DNA from: an uncultured Pseudomonadota bacterium
GTDB taxonomy: Bacteria > Pseudomonadota > Gammaproteobacteria > Burkholderiales > Burkholderiaceae_C
NCBI GenBank assembly: GCA_945952465.1
Contig: CAMFIB010000001.1
Location: 806,001-870,000, forward strand
Direction of reading: 5' to 3'
Length of the DNA stretch: 64,000 nucleotides
How positions within the stretch are numbered: position 1 is the first letter of the stretch; every line of letters begins with the position of its first letter. The notes beneath the pieces are model-generated. The model saw only the letters and a program-made list of their open reading frames with translations, did no database searches and was not told the origin of the DNA. A program made the position numbers and the translations under genes. Below, piece by piece: positions 54,404 to 63,559 of the stretch.

Positions 54404-55681
54404 ATGGACCTGTCGGACATCACGCTGATCAAACAGCACCTGATCGATCCCGAAATCTGCATCCGCTGCAACACCTGCGAGGCGACCTGCCCTGTGGGCG
54501 CCATCACCCACGACGACCGCAACTACGTGGTGAAGGCGGATGTCTGCAACGGCTGCATGGCCTGCGTACCGCCGTGCCCCACCGGCTCCATCGACAACTG
54601 GCGCACCATGCCGGCCAGCCAGGCCTACCCAGTCGAGGCCCAGCTGACCTGGGACGAACTGCCCGCAGAACTGACCGAGGAGCAGCTTGCCGAGGCCGGC
54701 GTTTCCGCCAAGGAACCGCCCGCAGGTGGGGAGGCCACGGCCGCGCTCGCGCTGCCGGCGGTGTTCGACGGTGAGCCGGCGTTCAACTCGGCCGCCTTCG
54801 GGTCCAGCGTGCCGCCGTGGTCGGCCGCGCACGCCTACACCAACCTCTACGGACCCAAGGCACCGACCACGGCCACCGTGGCAGGCAACGTCAACTGCAC
54901 AGAAGCGGGTTTCGCCAGCCAGACGCACCACATCGTGCTCGATCTGGGGGCGATGCCCTTCCCGGTGCTGGAAGGCCAATCCATCGGCATCGTGCCGCCG
55001 GGGCTGGACGCGCGGGGCAAGCCGCACACCGCGCGCCAGTACTCCGTCGCCAGCCCGCGCAACGGCGAGCGGGCGGGCTACAACAACATCTCGCTGACCG
55101 TGAAGCGTGTCACCGAAGACAAGCATGGCGCCCCCTGCAAAGGCGTTGCGTCGAACCACCTGTGCGACCTGAAGGTGGGCGACAAGGTGCAGATCACCGG
55201 GCCCTTCGGCCACTCGTTCCTGATGCCGAACCACCCCAGGTCCAACATCGTCATGATCTGCACTGGCACCGGCTCGGCGCCGATGCGGGCGATGACCGAA
55301 TGGCGCCGCCGCCTGCGCGCTTCCGGCAAGTTCGAGGGCGGCAAGCTGTTGCTGTTTTTCGGTGCCCGCACCCAGCAGGAACTGCCGTACTTCGGCCCGC
55401 TGAAAAGTCTGCCCAAGGACTTCATCGACCTCAACCTCGCCTACTCCCGTACCCCGGGCCAGCCGCGCCGCTATGTTCAAGACCTGATGCGTGAACGCGC
55501 TGCCGACCTGGCACCGCTGCTGAAGGACCCCAACACCTGCATCTATGTGTGCGGCCTCAAGAGCATGGAAGAAGGCGTGGTGCTTGCGCTGCGCGACGTG
55601 GTGCAGGAGGCCGGCCTTTCGTGGGACACCGTAGGCGCCGCGCTGAAGCGCGAGGGCCGTCTGCACCTGGAAACCTATTGA
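54404..55681 (+). CDS. boxA: Benzoyl-CoA epoxidase reductase BoxA (2 [4Fe-4S], FAD, NADPH)
   Basis: A 425-residue electron-transfer subunit. Two ferredoxin-type clusters are near the N terminus: [12 protein letters not shown] (Cys19-Cys29) and [12 protein letters not shown] (Cys48-Cys58). A linker rich in Pro/Ala (about 100-140) leads to a ferredoxin-NADP-reductase domain with the FAD motif RQYSVASP and NADPH motif [13 protein letters not shown]. It feeds BoxB. ATG at 54404 is preceded by AAGGAG; the frame upstream is a shadow across boxB. Confidence 0.95.
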   Translation: MDLSDITLIKQHLIDPEICIRCNTCEATCPVGAITHDDRNYVVKADVCNGCMACVPPCPTGSIDNWRTMPASQAYPVEAQLTWDELPAELTEEQLAEAGVSAKEPPAGGEATAALALPAVFDGEPAFNSAAFGSSVPPWSAAHAYTNLYGPKAPTTATVAGNVNCTEAGFASQTHHIVLDLGAMPFPVLEGQSIGIVPPGLDARGKPHTARQYSVASPRNGERAGYNNISLTVKRVTEDKHGAPCKGVASNHLCDLKVGDKVQITGPFGHSFLMPNHPRSNIVMICTGTGSAPMRAMTEWRRRLRASGKFEGGKLLLFFGARTQQELPYFGPLKSLPKDFIDLNLAYSRTPGQPRRYVQDLMRERAADLAPLLKDPNTCIYVCGLKSMEEGVVLALRDVVQEAGLSWDTVGAALKREGRLHLETY

Positions 55682-55700
55682 ACCCCAGCCAGAATAGCCC

Positions 55701-56906
55701 ATGACCCCACAGGCCTACATCGTCGACGCCGTTCGCACCCCCTTCGGCCGCTACGGCGGCGCGCTCAGCGGCGTGCGCACCGACGACCTCGGCGCTCTGC
55801 CGATCCGCGCGCTGATCGAACGCCAACCCGGCCTCGACTGGGCCGCGATCGACGACGTGCTGTACGGCTGCGCCAACCAGGCCGGCGAAGACAACCGCAA
55901 CGTCGCCCGCATGAGCGCGCTGCTGGCCGGCCTGCCGCAGACGGTGCCCGGCGCCACGCTGAACCGGCTGTGCGGCTCGGGGCTGGACGCGGTCGGGTCC
56001 GCCGCCCGCGCGATCCGTGCCGGCGAGGCCGGTCTGATGCTGGCCGGCGGCGTGGAGAGCATGAGCCGCGCGCCCTTCGTGATGCCCAAGGCCGAGTCGG
56101 CGTTCTCCCGTGCCAACGCGGTCTACGACACCACCATCGGCTGGCGCTTCGTCAACCAACTGATGAAGGCGCAGTACGGCGTCGATTCCATGCCCGAGAC
56201 GGCCGAGAACGTGGCCACCGAATTCAACATCGAGCGCGAGGCGCAGGACCGCATGGCGCTGGCCTCTCAGCAGAAGGCCGTCGCGGCACAGCGGCGCGGT
56301 TTCTTCGACTCCGAAATCGTGCCGGTGACGTTGCCGCAGAAGAAAGGCGACCCGATCGTCGTCTCGAAAGACGAACACCCGCGCGAGACCAGCCTGGAGG
56401 CGCTCGGCAAGCTCAAGGGCGTCGTCAGGCCCGACGGCAGTGTGACCGCCGGCAACGCCAGCGGCGTCAACGACGGTGCCTGCGCGCTGCTGCTGGCCAG
56501 CGAAGACGCGCTAAAGACCCACCGCCTTACGCCCCGCGCCCGCGTGGTAGGCATGGCCACCGCCGGTGTCGCGCCGCGCATCATGGGCATCGGCCCCGCG
56601 CCGGCCAGCCAGAAGGTGCTGGCCCAGACCGGCCTCACGCTGGCGCAGATGGATGTCATCGAACTCAACGAAGCCTTCGCCGCGCAGGGCCTGGCCGTGC
56701 TCCGCCAGCTCGGTGTGGCCGACGACGATGCCCGCGTCAATCCCAACGGCGGCGCCATCGCGCTGGGCCACCCCCTCGGCGCCAGCGGCGCCCGCCTCGC
56801 CACCACCGCCATCAACCAGCTGCACGCCAGCGGCGGCCGCTACGCGCTGTGCACGATGTGTATCGGCGTGGGGCAGGGCATCGCGATGGTGCTGGAGCGC
56901 GTCTAG
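55701..56906 (+). CDS. 3-Oxoadipyl-CoA thiolase
   Basis: A 401-residue thiolase splitting 3-oxoadipyl-CoA to succinyl-CoA and acetyl-CoA. The nucleophilic Cys91 is in ATLNRLCGSGLDAVGS, the catalytic His in NPNGGAIALGHPLGASGARL, and the second Cys in ALCTMCIGVGQGIAMVLE. The specificity is closest to PcaF/PaaJ (length 400-401, AYIVDAVRTPFGRYGGALSG). As last gene of the box operon (19-base gap after boxA) it completes the pathway. Confidence 0.93.
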   Translation: MTPQAYIVDAVRTPFGRYGGALSGVRTDDLGALPIRALIERQPGLDWAAIDDVLYGCANQAGEDNRNVARMSALLAGLPQTVPGATLNRLCGSGLDAVGSAARAIRAGEAGLMLAGGVESMSRAPFVMPKAESAFSRANAVYDTTIGWRFVNQLMKAQYGVDSMPETAENVATEFNIEREAQDRMALASQQKAVAAQRRGFFDSEIVPVTLPQKKGDPIVVSKDEHPRETSLEALGKLKGVVRPDGSVTAGNASGVNDGACALLLASEDALKTHRLTPRARVVGMATAGVAPRIMGIGPAPASQKVLAQTGLTLAQMDVIELNEAFAAQGLAVLRQLGVADDDARVNPNGGAIALGHPLGASGARLATTAINQLHASGGRYALCTMCIGVGQGIAMVLERV

Positions 56907-56909
56907 CGT

Positions 56910-57452
56910 TCAGAGGCGCATGCCCAGCCAGATCACGGAGGACGTGGCGCGGGACACTACCCAGCCGACGGGTTGGTAGAGCACGCTGTGCCGACTCAGG
57001 GCGATGCCGGTCGCTTGGTGTTCCTGTTCGTCCGCCAGGATGGAGTTCACCGCGGTCCAGGCCGCCGTGTCGCTGGCCGCGTCCAATGCCACCAGCTGGT
57101 GGGCTAGATGCGACGTGACCACGGTTTCGACCGCCGCCGTGCAAGCCATGATGCCTGACCGACCCAGTAACCCGGTGGAGAGGCCGAGCGCGAATCCGCC
57201 GATGCCGCACAGCCAGTAGCTTCTGCAGCGCGCCACCCCCCGAGCCCTCATGACTTCCCTGAAGGTCGCCAGGTGGCGCCGTTCGTGGGCGAGGAATTCG
57301 CGCAGCTGCGGCAGCAGGTCGCGGCAGAAGACCGTCGCCACGGCGATCTGTGCCCGGTAGATGTTGATCGCGCCGAACTCGCCGGCGTGATCGACCTTCA
57401 GGATGCGGTTGCCGAGCGCCGGGTCGCGCAAGGCCGCCGTGGTTACGCTCAA
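56910..57452 (-). CDS. COQ7-family demethoxyubiquinone hydroxylase-like protein
   Basis: A 180-residue di-iron protein. The four-helix iron ligands are visible: Glu in VDHAGEFGAINIYRAQI, E-x-x-H in AHERRHLATF, Glu in AAVETVVTSHLA, and E-x-x-H in ADEQEHQATG. COQ7 hydroxylates demethoxyubiquinol in ubiquinone synthesis; no other ubiquinone gene is adjacent. The hydrophobic stretch FALGLSTGLLGRSGIMA may sit on the membrane. The start overlaps the upstream gene by four bases. It is convergent with the thiolase gene, only three bases apart. Confidence 0.85.
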   Translation of the reverse strand: MSVTTAALRDPALGNRILKVDHAGEFGAINIYRAQIAVATVFCRDLLPQLREFLAHERRHLATFREVMRARGVARCRSYWLCGIGGFALGLSTGLLGRSGIMACTAAVETVVTSHLAHQLVALDAASDTAAWTAVNSILADEQEHQATGIALSRHSVLYQPVGWVVSRATSSVIWLGMRL

Positions 57453-58000
57453 TGCGCCAGCGTCGCCGACGGCGGCGCCTGGCCGGGGGACATTTCCAGC
57501 AGGCCGGCGATGGTCTGCGAGATGCGGACGCAGTCGCGCAGGTGTTGTTCGCCGAGGTGGCGGATCGCGGCATAGCCGATCGCGGCGGATGCGGCCTGGC
57601 CGGCCAGCGGCACGTATTTGACGGCCTGCTGCGTGGTGAGCCGCAGGCCGATCAGCTTGGCAGCTTTCAGCACCAGGTCTTTGGTGACGACCTTGCCAAC
57701 CAACACCGAGCCGACCAGCGCGACGGCCTTCTGCACTTTCTCGCGCCTGCGCGGGTCGAGTGTGTCGATCTGCTGCTGCGTCAGGCCGAATTCGGCGTTG
57801 ATCTCGGGGATGACGTTGGTCAGCAGCGCGGCGTCCACCGCCCAGTCCAACCCGGGCAGTGGCACCGCCCCGGCGGCGGCGGCGATCAGCGCGCGTTTGT
57901 GCAACAGCTTGCGGCCGCGCCGCACCGCCGCCTGCAGCACCGGGTCGTTCCCCGCCATCTGCAGGGCGGTAGGCTGCCGCTTGGGCATCGCCAGCGCCAT
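57449..58000 (-). CDS. Predicted EcsC/DUF697-like membrane-associated protein
   Basis: A 183-residue helical protein. GAVPLPGLDWAVDAALLTNV followed by EINAEFGLTQQQID, and KYVPLAGQAASAAIGYAAIR, resemble the C-terminal domain of DUF697/EcsC-type proteins, with two amphipathic or membrane-embedded hairpins. The family assignment is by eye. It is translationally coupled to the COQ7-like gene downstream (4-base overlap), so the two may act together at the membrane. Confidence 0.7.
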   Translation of the reverse strand: MALAMPKRQPTALQMAGNDPVLQAAVRRGRKLLHKRALIAAAAGAVPLPGLDWAVDAALLTNVIPEINAEFGLTQQQIDTLDPRRREKVQKAVALVGSVLVGKVVTKDLVLKAAKLIGLRLTTQQAVKYVPLAGQAASAAIGYAAIRHLGEQHLRDCVRISQTIAGLLEMSPGQAPPSATLAH

Positions 58001-58010
58001 GTGGGCGCCC

Positions 58011-58265
58011 TTAAGCAGCCTTCCGCTTGATGAAGCCGTAGATCACCAACAGCACGATGGCGCCGACCACCGACGCGATCCAACCGGCCACCTCACCCGG
58101 CTGGTACCAGCCCATTTTCTGGCCGACGAAGTTGGCAACGAAGGCCCCGGCAATGCCAAGCACCGCCGTCATGATGATGCCGAGGTCGTCCTTGCCCGGA
58201 TGCAGCGCCCGGGCAATGAGACCGACGATGAGACCAACGATCACGGTACCGATCAACGACAGCAT
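58011..58265 (-). CDS. GlsB/YeaQ/YmgE family small membrane protein
   Basis: An 84-residue protein with three hydrophobic helices: MLSLIGTVIVGLIVGLIARA, GIIMTAVLGIAGAFVANFVG and GWIASVVGAIVLLVIYGFIK. This is the transglycosylase-associated/YeaQ family, often stress-induced; mechanism unknown. ATG at 58265; a longer frame upstream lacks support. It is 10 bases before the DUF697-like gene on the same strand. Confidence 0.9.
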   Translation of the reverse strand: MLSLIGTVIVGLIVGLIARALHPGKDDLGIIMTAVLGIAGAFVANFVGQKMGWYQPGEVAGWIASVVGAIVLLVIYGFIKRKAA

Positions 58266-58471
58266 GGGCAGCACTCCCTGAGGGGGTTGAACATGCGGTC
58301 CAATATACCCGTTGGCGATGAAATCCACCAATGAAGGGGAGCCAACGCTTCGCCGCGACGCCAGGCTGCCCGGCTAGGCTTGGTTACATGGGGTTACGTA
58401 ACTCTACACAGGCGAAGCGTCGGCCCGATGGGGTGAGGCGTTGAATGGGGAGAACCTCGGAGATTTCCCTC

Positions 58472-58723
58472 ATGGCACACCTCAAACTCATTGGCGGCAT
58501 CGGCGTTCTGGCCGCCAGCACGCTGTTGTCTGGCTGCGTCGTCGCGCCGCCCGGTTACTACAACGGTGGCTACTACAACGCCGCGCCCTACGGCCAGCCC
58601 TACGAACCCGCCTATGTGGCGCCGGCGCCTGTCGTCGTCGCGCCGCCGGTCAGCTTTGGCATCTACGGTGGCTACTACCGGGGCGGGCCGTACTACCGCG
58701 GCGGTCCGCGCCGCTGGCGTTGA
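58472..58723 (+). CDS. Small Tyr/Pro/Gly-rich lipoprotein
   Basis: An 83-residue lipoprotein. The signal is MAHLKLIGGIGVLAASTLL with lipobox LLSGC (Cys22). The mature part has repeats of the type YYNGGYYNAAPYG, then PVVVAPPVSFGIYGGYYRGG, and ends in RRWR. The function is unknown; similar proteins are common in Burkholderiales envelopes. A possible ribosome binding site is GGAGA. def follows after 39 bases on the same strand. Confidence 0.82.
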   Translation: MAHLKLIGGIGVLAASTLLSGCVVAPPGYYNGGYYNAAPYGQPYEPAYVAPAPVVVAPPVSFGIYGGYYRGGPYYRGGPRRWR

Positions 58724-58762
58724 AGGCAGCGGCGCCCAGGAGGCGCCCGCGATAATCGGGCC

Positions 58763-59302
58763 ATGACGGTCCGTGAGATTCTGAAGATGGGCGATGCGCG
58801 TCTGCTGCGCATCGCCGAACCCGTTGTGGTTTTCGACACCGACGCGCTGCATGCGCTGGTGGCCGACATGACCGACACCATGGCTGCCGCCAACGGCGCG
58901 GGTCTGGCGGCGCCGCAGATCGGTGTGAACCAGCAGGTCGTGATCTTCGGCACCGATGCCGTGAACCCGCGATACCCCGAGGCGCCGGTGGTGCCGCGCA
59001 CCATTCTCATCAACCCCGTCATCACACCGCTCGACGATGAACTGGAAGACGGCTGGGAAGGCTGCCTGTCGGTGCCGGGACTGCGCGGCTTGGTGCCGCG
59101 GAACCGCCGCATCCGCTACCAGGGGTTCGACCTGTTCGGCGACGCGATCGACCGCACGGTGGAGGGCTTCCATGCTCGCGTCGTGCAGCACGAGTGCGAC
59201 CACCTGATCGGCCGGCTCTACCCGACGCGGATGCGCGACCTCACGCAGTTTGGCTTCACCGAGGTGCTGTTCCCCGGCCTCGGCGTGGCTGACGACGATT
59301 GA
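58763..59302 (+). CDS. def: Peptide deformylase
   Basis: A 179-residue metalloenzyme removing the N-formyl group from nascent proteins. All three motifs are present: [11 protein letters not shown] (motif 1), EGCLSVPG (motif 2, metal Cys), QHECDHLIG (motif 3, metal His pair and Glu). The length is typical. It is not next to fmt, so it may be one of two deformylases in the genome. It is convergent with the OmpA-like gene 3 bases away. Confidence 0.95.
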   Translation: MTVREILKMGDARLLRIAEPVVVFDTDALHALVADMTDTMAAANGAGLAAPQIGVNQQVVIFGTDAVNPRYPEAPVVPRTILINPVITPLDDELEDGWEGCLSVPGLRGLVPRNRRIRYQGFDLFGDAIDRTVEGFHARVVQHECDHLIGRLYPTRMRDLTQFGFTEVLFPGLGVADDD

Positions 59303-59305
59303 GCG

Positions 59306-59908
59306 TTACTGCATCTGCACGCCGGGCGGCGTGTGGCCGGTCTGCGCGTGCCGCTGTGGCGGCTGACCGTAAGGTTGGCCGGGTGCTTCGCCAGGCTCAA
59401 TGCCCGTGTGGTGTTGGTTGCTGCGGCGGCCGAACACGCTGCGCCACCACTCGGCACTGCCTGGCTGCGTGAGCGCGGCGGCGTTGCCGTCTGCGCCGAT
59501 GTAGTTGATGGCCGCGCGGCGGCGCCAGCGGCCGAAGTCCTGGCTGACCGTTTCAATGGCCGAGCGGGCGGCTCCCTTGCTCTGCACCAGCAGTTGGCGC
59601 GCATCGACGCCCAGGCGCAGCAGGCGCTTCTGCACCTCGATCGCGCGGCGGTCGCCCATCAGCCAGTAGAAGCGGTGGCTGCCGCTGCCGCTGCCGTAGC
59701 TGTGGCCGGAAATCACCGCGCGGGTACCCGGACGCTCGAGCATGTAGCGGGCGTGCGCGTCGAGGAGTTGTTCGTAGCCGTCGGGCAGCATCCAGCTGTC
59801 GGGCTCGAAGAAGATCAGGTGGGCCAGCGGCCGGCCATCGGGCGCGGCGGCCAGCGAGGCCCTGAGCTGCTGCTCGCGGCTCAGAATTTGCAGGATGCGT
59901 TGTGACAT
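59306..59908 (-). CDS. OmpA-domain-like protein without a signal peptide
   Basis: A 200-residue protein. The region about 30-130 resembles the OmpA C-terminal/peptidoglycan-binding fold: LIFFEPDSWMLPDGYEQLLD, PGTRAVISGHSYG, RAIEVQKRLLRLGVDARQLL, VQSKGAAR. The C-terminal third is disordered (QPYGQPPQRHAQTGHTPPG). No signal peptide precedes the domain; ATG at 59908 has an excellent GAGGAG site, so the start is firm. It is possibly an intracellular OmpA-fold protein or one exported by another route. Confidence 0.78.
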   Translation of the reverse strand: MSQRILQILSREQQLRASLAAAPDGRPLAHLIFFEPDSWMLPDGYEQLLDAHARYMLERPGTRAVISGHSYGSGSGSHRFYWLMGDRRAIEVQKRLLRLGVDARQLLVQSKGAARSAIETVSQDFGRWRRRAAINYIGADGNAAALTQPGSAEWWRSVFGRRSNQHHTGIEPGEAPGQPYGQPPQRHAQTGHTPPGVQMQ

Positions 59909-60302
59909 GTTGCTCCTCAATCGGGTCGGTTCACGCGCGGTCGTTGTGCGAAGCGGAGAGCCGGTGATTTCTTCCGGTGGGGCGGGCCGCGAACCGTGTG
60001 GGTTCGTTGGGGGCACGGCGCCAGACCGGGAAAACACGTCGTTGTGGCTCTTGATTCTGAACGTCCGTTTGCCGCATGTCCAGCCTCTGAGCACGTTGGC
60101 AAAGGGGAAATTCCCTGCAATTTGTAAACATGAAGAAAAGACGTCAAGCCATTGATTCATATGAAAATTTCATGACGTCATAACCCAATTTTCAAGAAAT
60201 TCATGGCTTCGATGGCCGCGAATGTCTGCTGCTCGCACAGTCAGGAAAAATTCCCGAAAATCTGGCACACTAAATGCCCATCGACAACAAAAGGAATACC
60301 CG
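59909..60302. other. 394-base gap between divergent OmpA-like and EF-hand genes
   Basis: No gene seen. The right half is AT-rich. It has ATGAAA-A-TTTCAT (60161-60173) fused to the perfect palindrome ATGACGTCAT (60172-60181), with another GACGTCA at about 60140. These could be operators for the EF-hand gene, which starts 122 bases downstream with AAAGGAA as ribosome binding site. Confidence 0.5.
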
Positions 60303-60725
60303 ATGAAACGTCTGCAAGCATCCACCTGGCTCGTCGCGGCCAGCCTCATCGCCGGCGGTGCCGCGCTCACCACGTTGTCCGCCCAGGCGGCCGACCCCGT
60401 TGCCGCCCAGCTCAAATCGTGGGATCCGGACAGCGACGGTACGCTCGACTGGAACGAAGTGAAGGCCGCCGCCGAAGCCAAGTTCGACAGCCTCGAGAAG
60501 GACAAGGACGGCACGCTCGACAAGAAGGAAGTGGCCGGCCTGGGCATCAGCGCCAGCGCGTTCAAGAAGGCCGATCCGGACAAGGACGGTACGCTGGACA
60601 AGGCCGAGTACCTGAGCATCGTCGAGGCCCGCTTCAAGGCGGCCAACCCTGACAAGGACAACACCATCGAGCTCAAGGAACTCAAGACCAGCGCCGGCAA
60701 GTCGCTGTTGAAGCTGCTGAAGTAA
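60303..60725 (+). CDS. Exported EF-hand (calmodulin-like) calcium-binding protein
   Basis: A 140-residue protein with a signal peptide (KRLQASTWLVAASLIAGGAA, cleavage near AQA-AD at about 30) and four EF-hand loops at about residues 41-52 (DPDSDGTLDWNE), 65-76 (EKDKDGTLDKKE), 91-102 (DPDKDGTLDKAE) and 115-126 (NPDKDNTIELKE). The third is canonical; the second starts with Glu and the fourth with Asn. The role may be calcium buffering or sensing in the periplasm. ATG at 60303 gives the signal. Confidence 0.88.
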   Translation: MKRLQASTWLVAASLIAGGAALTTLSAQAADPVAAQLKSWDPDSDGTLDWNEVKAAAEAKFDSLEKDKDGTLDKKEVAGLGISASAFKKADPDKDGTLDKAEYLSIVEARFKAANPDKDNTIELKELKTSAGKSLLKLLK

Positions 60726-60737
60726 GACGCGGCCCGG

Positions 60738-60788
60738 CCGGCCGATTCGGCCGGTGTGCAGCGACATGGCGGGCCCCTTGCGGGCCCG
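60738..60788. terminator. GC-rich hairpins between the EF-hand gene and glnD, weak terminators
   Basis: CCGGCC-gattc-GGCCGG (60738-60754) and CGGGCCC/GGGCCCG (60770-60788) lie between the convergent genes. No U-run follows, so they may only slow polymerase. Confidence 0.3.
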
Positions 60789-63545
60789 TCAGTCGTTCAG
60801 GGCTTCAAGCAGCTCGGTCTCGATCGCGATCTGCGCGCGGGTCTGCTGCAGCTCCGGCCCGTCTATCAAGAAAGTGTCTTCCACCCGCTCGCCGAGCGTG
60901 GCCACCTTGGCCAGCCGCAGGTTCAGTTTGTGGTTGGCCAGCACGCGCGCCACGCTGTAGAGCAGGCCGACCCTGTCGCTCGCGGAGATGTTCAGCAGCC
61001 AGTGCTGGGCCTTCTCGTCGGGCCGCAGATCGACGCGCGGGGCGATGGGGAAACTCCGCACCCGGCGGGACACCCGGCCCCGGCTGGGGGGTGGCAGCGG
61101 CCCGGCCTGCGCGATGGTGTGCTCCAGTTCGGTCTCGACCATCGTGATCAGCTCACGGTAGTGTTCCGGCAGAAAGGACGTGACGACCTGGAAGGTGTCG
61201 ATGGCGTAGCCGTTCTTCGCGGTGTGGATCTTGGCGTCGAGGATGCTGAAGCCGGCCTGATCGAAATAGCCGCAGATGCGGGCGAACAGGTCGGGCTGGT
61301 CGCGCGTGTAGACCAGCACCTGAAGGCCTTCGCCGACCGGCGAGCGGCGGCAGCGCACGATGCTGCGCTCGGCACTGCCGGCCCTGGCCACATGGCGCGA
61401 CAGGTGCCGCGAATGCCAGGCGATGTCGGAAGCGTCGTGCCGCATGAAATAGCCGATGTCCAGCGTGTCCCACAGCGCCCGGTAGGCTTCGTGCGGCTCG
61501 GCATGCAGCGCCAGTTGCACCAGGGCCTCGCGCTTGCGGGCTTCCACCTCGGCCTGCGGGTCGGCGGTGCTGCCGCCCAGTACCCGCAGCGTGTAGCGGT
61601 ACAGGTCTTCCAGCAGCTTGCCCTTCCAGGCGTTCCAGACCTTGGGGCTGGTGCCCCGGATGTCGGCCACCGTCAACAGGTACAGGGCCGTGAGGTGGCG
61701 CTCATTGCCCACGCGCGCGGCAAAGCTGGTGATGACGCCGGGATCGCTCAGGTCTTCCTTCTGCGCGATGCGGCTCATCGTGAGGTGTTCGCGCACCATG
61801 AACTCGATGAGCTCGGCGTCGGCACGGCCGGCGGGCGTGGCCAGCAGGCCGTGGTCGCGGCAGAACCGGCGCACGTCGGTGCCGCCCAGTTCGGAGTGGT
61901 CGCCGCCGCGACCCTTGGCAATGTCGTGGAACAGCGCGGCCACGTACAGCAGCCAGGGCTTGTCCCAGCCGGCGGCGAGCTGCGAGCAGAACGGGTATTC
62001 GTGCGCGTGCTCGGGCATGAAGAAGCGGCGCACGTTGCGCAGCACCATCAGGATGTGCTGGTCCACCGTGTAGACGTGGAACAGGTCGTGCTGCATCTGC
62101 CCCACGATGTTGCGGAACACCCAGAGGTAGCGGCCCAGCACCGAGGTCTGGTTCATCAGCCGCATCGCGTGCGTGATGCCGGCCGGCGCCTGCAGGATGG
62201 CCATGAAGGTGGCGCGGTTCACGGGGTCGCGCCGGAAATGCGCCGTCATGACGTGGCGGGCGTTGTAGAGCGCACGCAGCGTGCGCGCCGACAGGCCCTT
62301 CACCCCCACCGTGGTCTGGTAGACCAGAAACGTCTCCAGGATGGCGTGCGGGTTGCGCAGGTACAGGTCGTCGCTGGCGACCTCGATCATGCCGGCCTTG
62401 TTGGAGAAGCGCGGGTTGATGGGCTGCGGGTCGTGGGCGGTGTTGCCGGTCTCCAGCCGTTCCTCGATGTTGAGCAGCAGGATCTGGTTGAGCTGCGTCA
62501 CCGCCTTGGCCGCCCAGTAGTAGCGGCGCATCAGCACCTCGCTGGCGCGCACCACCGGAATGCGCGGGCCAGGGCGGCGCGGCTCGCCGGGTGTTGGCGC
62601 CACGGCGGTGTCGGCGGCGGAGCCGGTGGCCGCCGGCAGCGGCGTGGCCGCGCCGTGCGGGTTGGGCCGCCAGGCGGTGTAGCCGAAGGATTCGGCCACC
62701 GCGGTCTGCAGGTCGAACACCAGGCGGTCTTCTCGGCGGCCGGAAATGATGTGCAGCCGCGCGCGGATCAAACTCAGCAGCGCCTCGTTGCGCTTGATCT
62801 GCCGCGCCTCGAACGGCGTGGCGAGGCCGTTGCGGGCCAGCTCGTCCCAGCTCTTGCCGAAGCCGGCCGCCTTGGCCACCCACAGAATCACCTGCAGGTC
62901 GCGCAGGCCGCCGGGCGACTCCTTGCAGTTGGGCTCCAGCGAGTAGGGCGTGTTCTCGAACTTGTGGTGGCGCTGGCGCATCTCCAAGGTCTTGGCGACG
63001 AAGAAGGCCTGCGGGTCGATCAGCTTGCGGAAACGGGTGTGGAAGGTGTGGAACAGCGCGGGGCTGCCCACCACCAGCCGAGATTCCAGCAGCGAGGTCT
63101 GCACGGTGACGTCTTTCGCCGCCTCGTTCACGCATTCGCTGGTGGTGCGCACGCTGGAGCCGATCTCCAGCCCGGTGTCCCAGCAGGCGCCGATGAAGCC
63201 TTCGAGCTTGGCTTTGAGTGCGGCGTCGGTCTCGGGCGAGGCCTCGTCGGGCAGCAGCACCAGCACGTCGACGTCGGAGTGCGGAAAGAGTTCGCCGCGC
63301 CCGTAGCCGCCGACCGCGACCAGCGCGAAGCGGTCGTCGTCGGCCAGCCCGGCCTGGGCCCACAGCTCGCGCAGCGTGGCGTCGGCGTGGCGGGCGATCT
63401 TCTGCAGCGTGGCGCTGACGCCGCGGGTGGAGGCGCCGGTCGAGGCCAGCACCTGCACCAGCCGGTTCTTTTCGGCGCGGTAGCGTTCGCGCGGCGTGGG
63501 GCCGGCCGCGGGGAGGGCGGCGGCGACCTGCTGGGTGGCGGTCAC
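60789..63545 (-). CDS. glnD: [Protein-PII] uridylyltransferase / uridylyl-removing enzyme
   Basis: A 918-residue nitrogen-status sensor that uridylylates or deuridylylates PII proteins. The nucleotidyltransferase site is [20 protein letters not shown] (about residues 85-105), the HD domain has [18 protein letters not shown], and two ACT domains end the protein ([40 protein letters not shown]). Length is near the family's 860-900. GTG at 63545 is used (VTATQQVAA); no clear ribosome binding site precedes it. It follows map after 14 bases, the usual map-glnD order. Confidence 0.95.
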   Translation of the reverse strand: MTATQQVAAALPAAGPTPRERYRAEKNRLVQVLASTGASTRGVSATLQKIARHADATLRELWAQAGLADDDRFALVAVGGYGRGELFPHSDVDVLVLLPDEASPETDAALKAKLEGFIGACWDTGLEIGSSVRTTSECVNEAAKDVTVQTSLLESRLVVGSPALFHTFHTRFRKLIDPQAFFVAKTLEMRQRHHKFENTPYSLEPNCKESPGGLRDLQVILWVAKAAGFGKSWDELARNGLATPFEARQIKRNEALLSLIRARLHIISGRREDRLVFDLQTAVAESFGYTAWRPNPHGAATPLPAATGSAADTAVAPTPGEPRRPGPRIPVVRASEVLMRRYYWAAKAVTQLNQILLLNIEERLETGNTAHDPQPINPRFSNKAGMIEVASDDLYLRNPHAILETFLVYQTTVGVKGLSARTLRALYNARHVMTAHFRRDPVNRATFMAILQAPAGITHAMRLMNQTSVLGRYLWVFRNIVGQMQHDLFHVYTVDQHILMVLRNVRRFFMPEHAHEYPFCSQLAAGWDKPWLLYVAALFHDIAKGRGGDHSELGGTDVRRFCRDHGLLATPAGRADAELIEFMVREHLTMSRIAQKEDLSDPGVITSFAARVGNERHLTALYLLTVADIRGTSPKVWNAWKGKLLEDLYRYTLRVLGGSTADPQAEVEARKREALVQLALHAEPHEAYRALWDTLDIGYFMRHDASDIAWHSRHLSRHVARAGSAERSIVRCRRSPVGEGLQVLVYTRDQPDLFARICGYFDQAGFSILDAKIHTAKNGYAIDTFQVVTSFLPEHYRELITMVETELEHTIAQAGPLPPPSRGRVSRRVRSFPIAPRVDLRPDEKAQHWLLNISASDRVGLLYSVARVLANHKLNLRLAKVATLGERVEDTFLIDGPELQQTRAQIAIETELLEALND

Positions 63546-63559
63546 GGCCGGCCCAGGCG

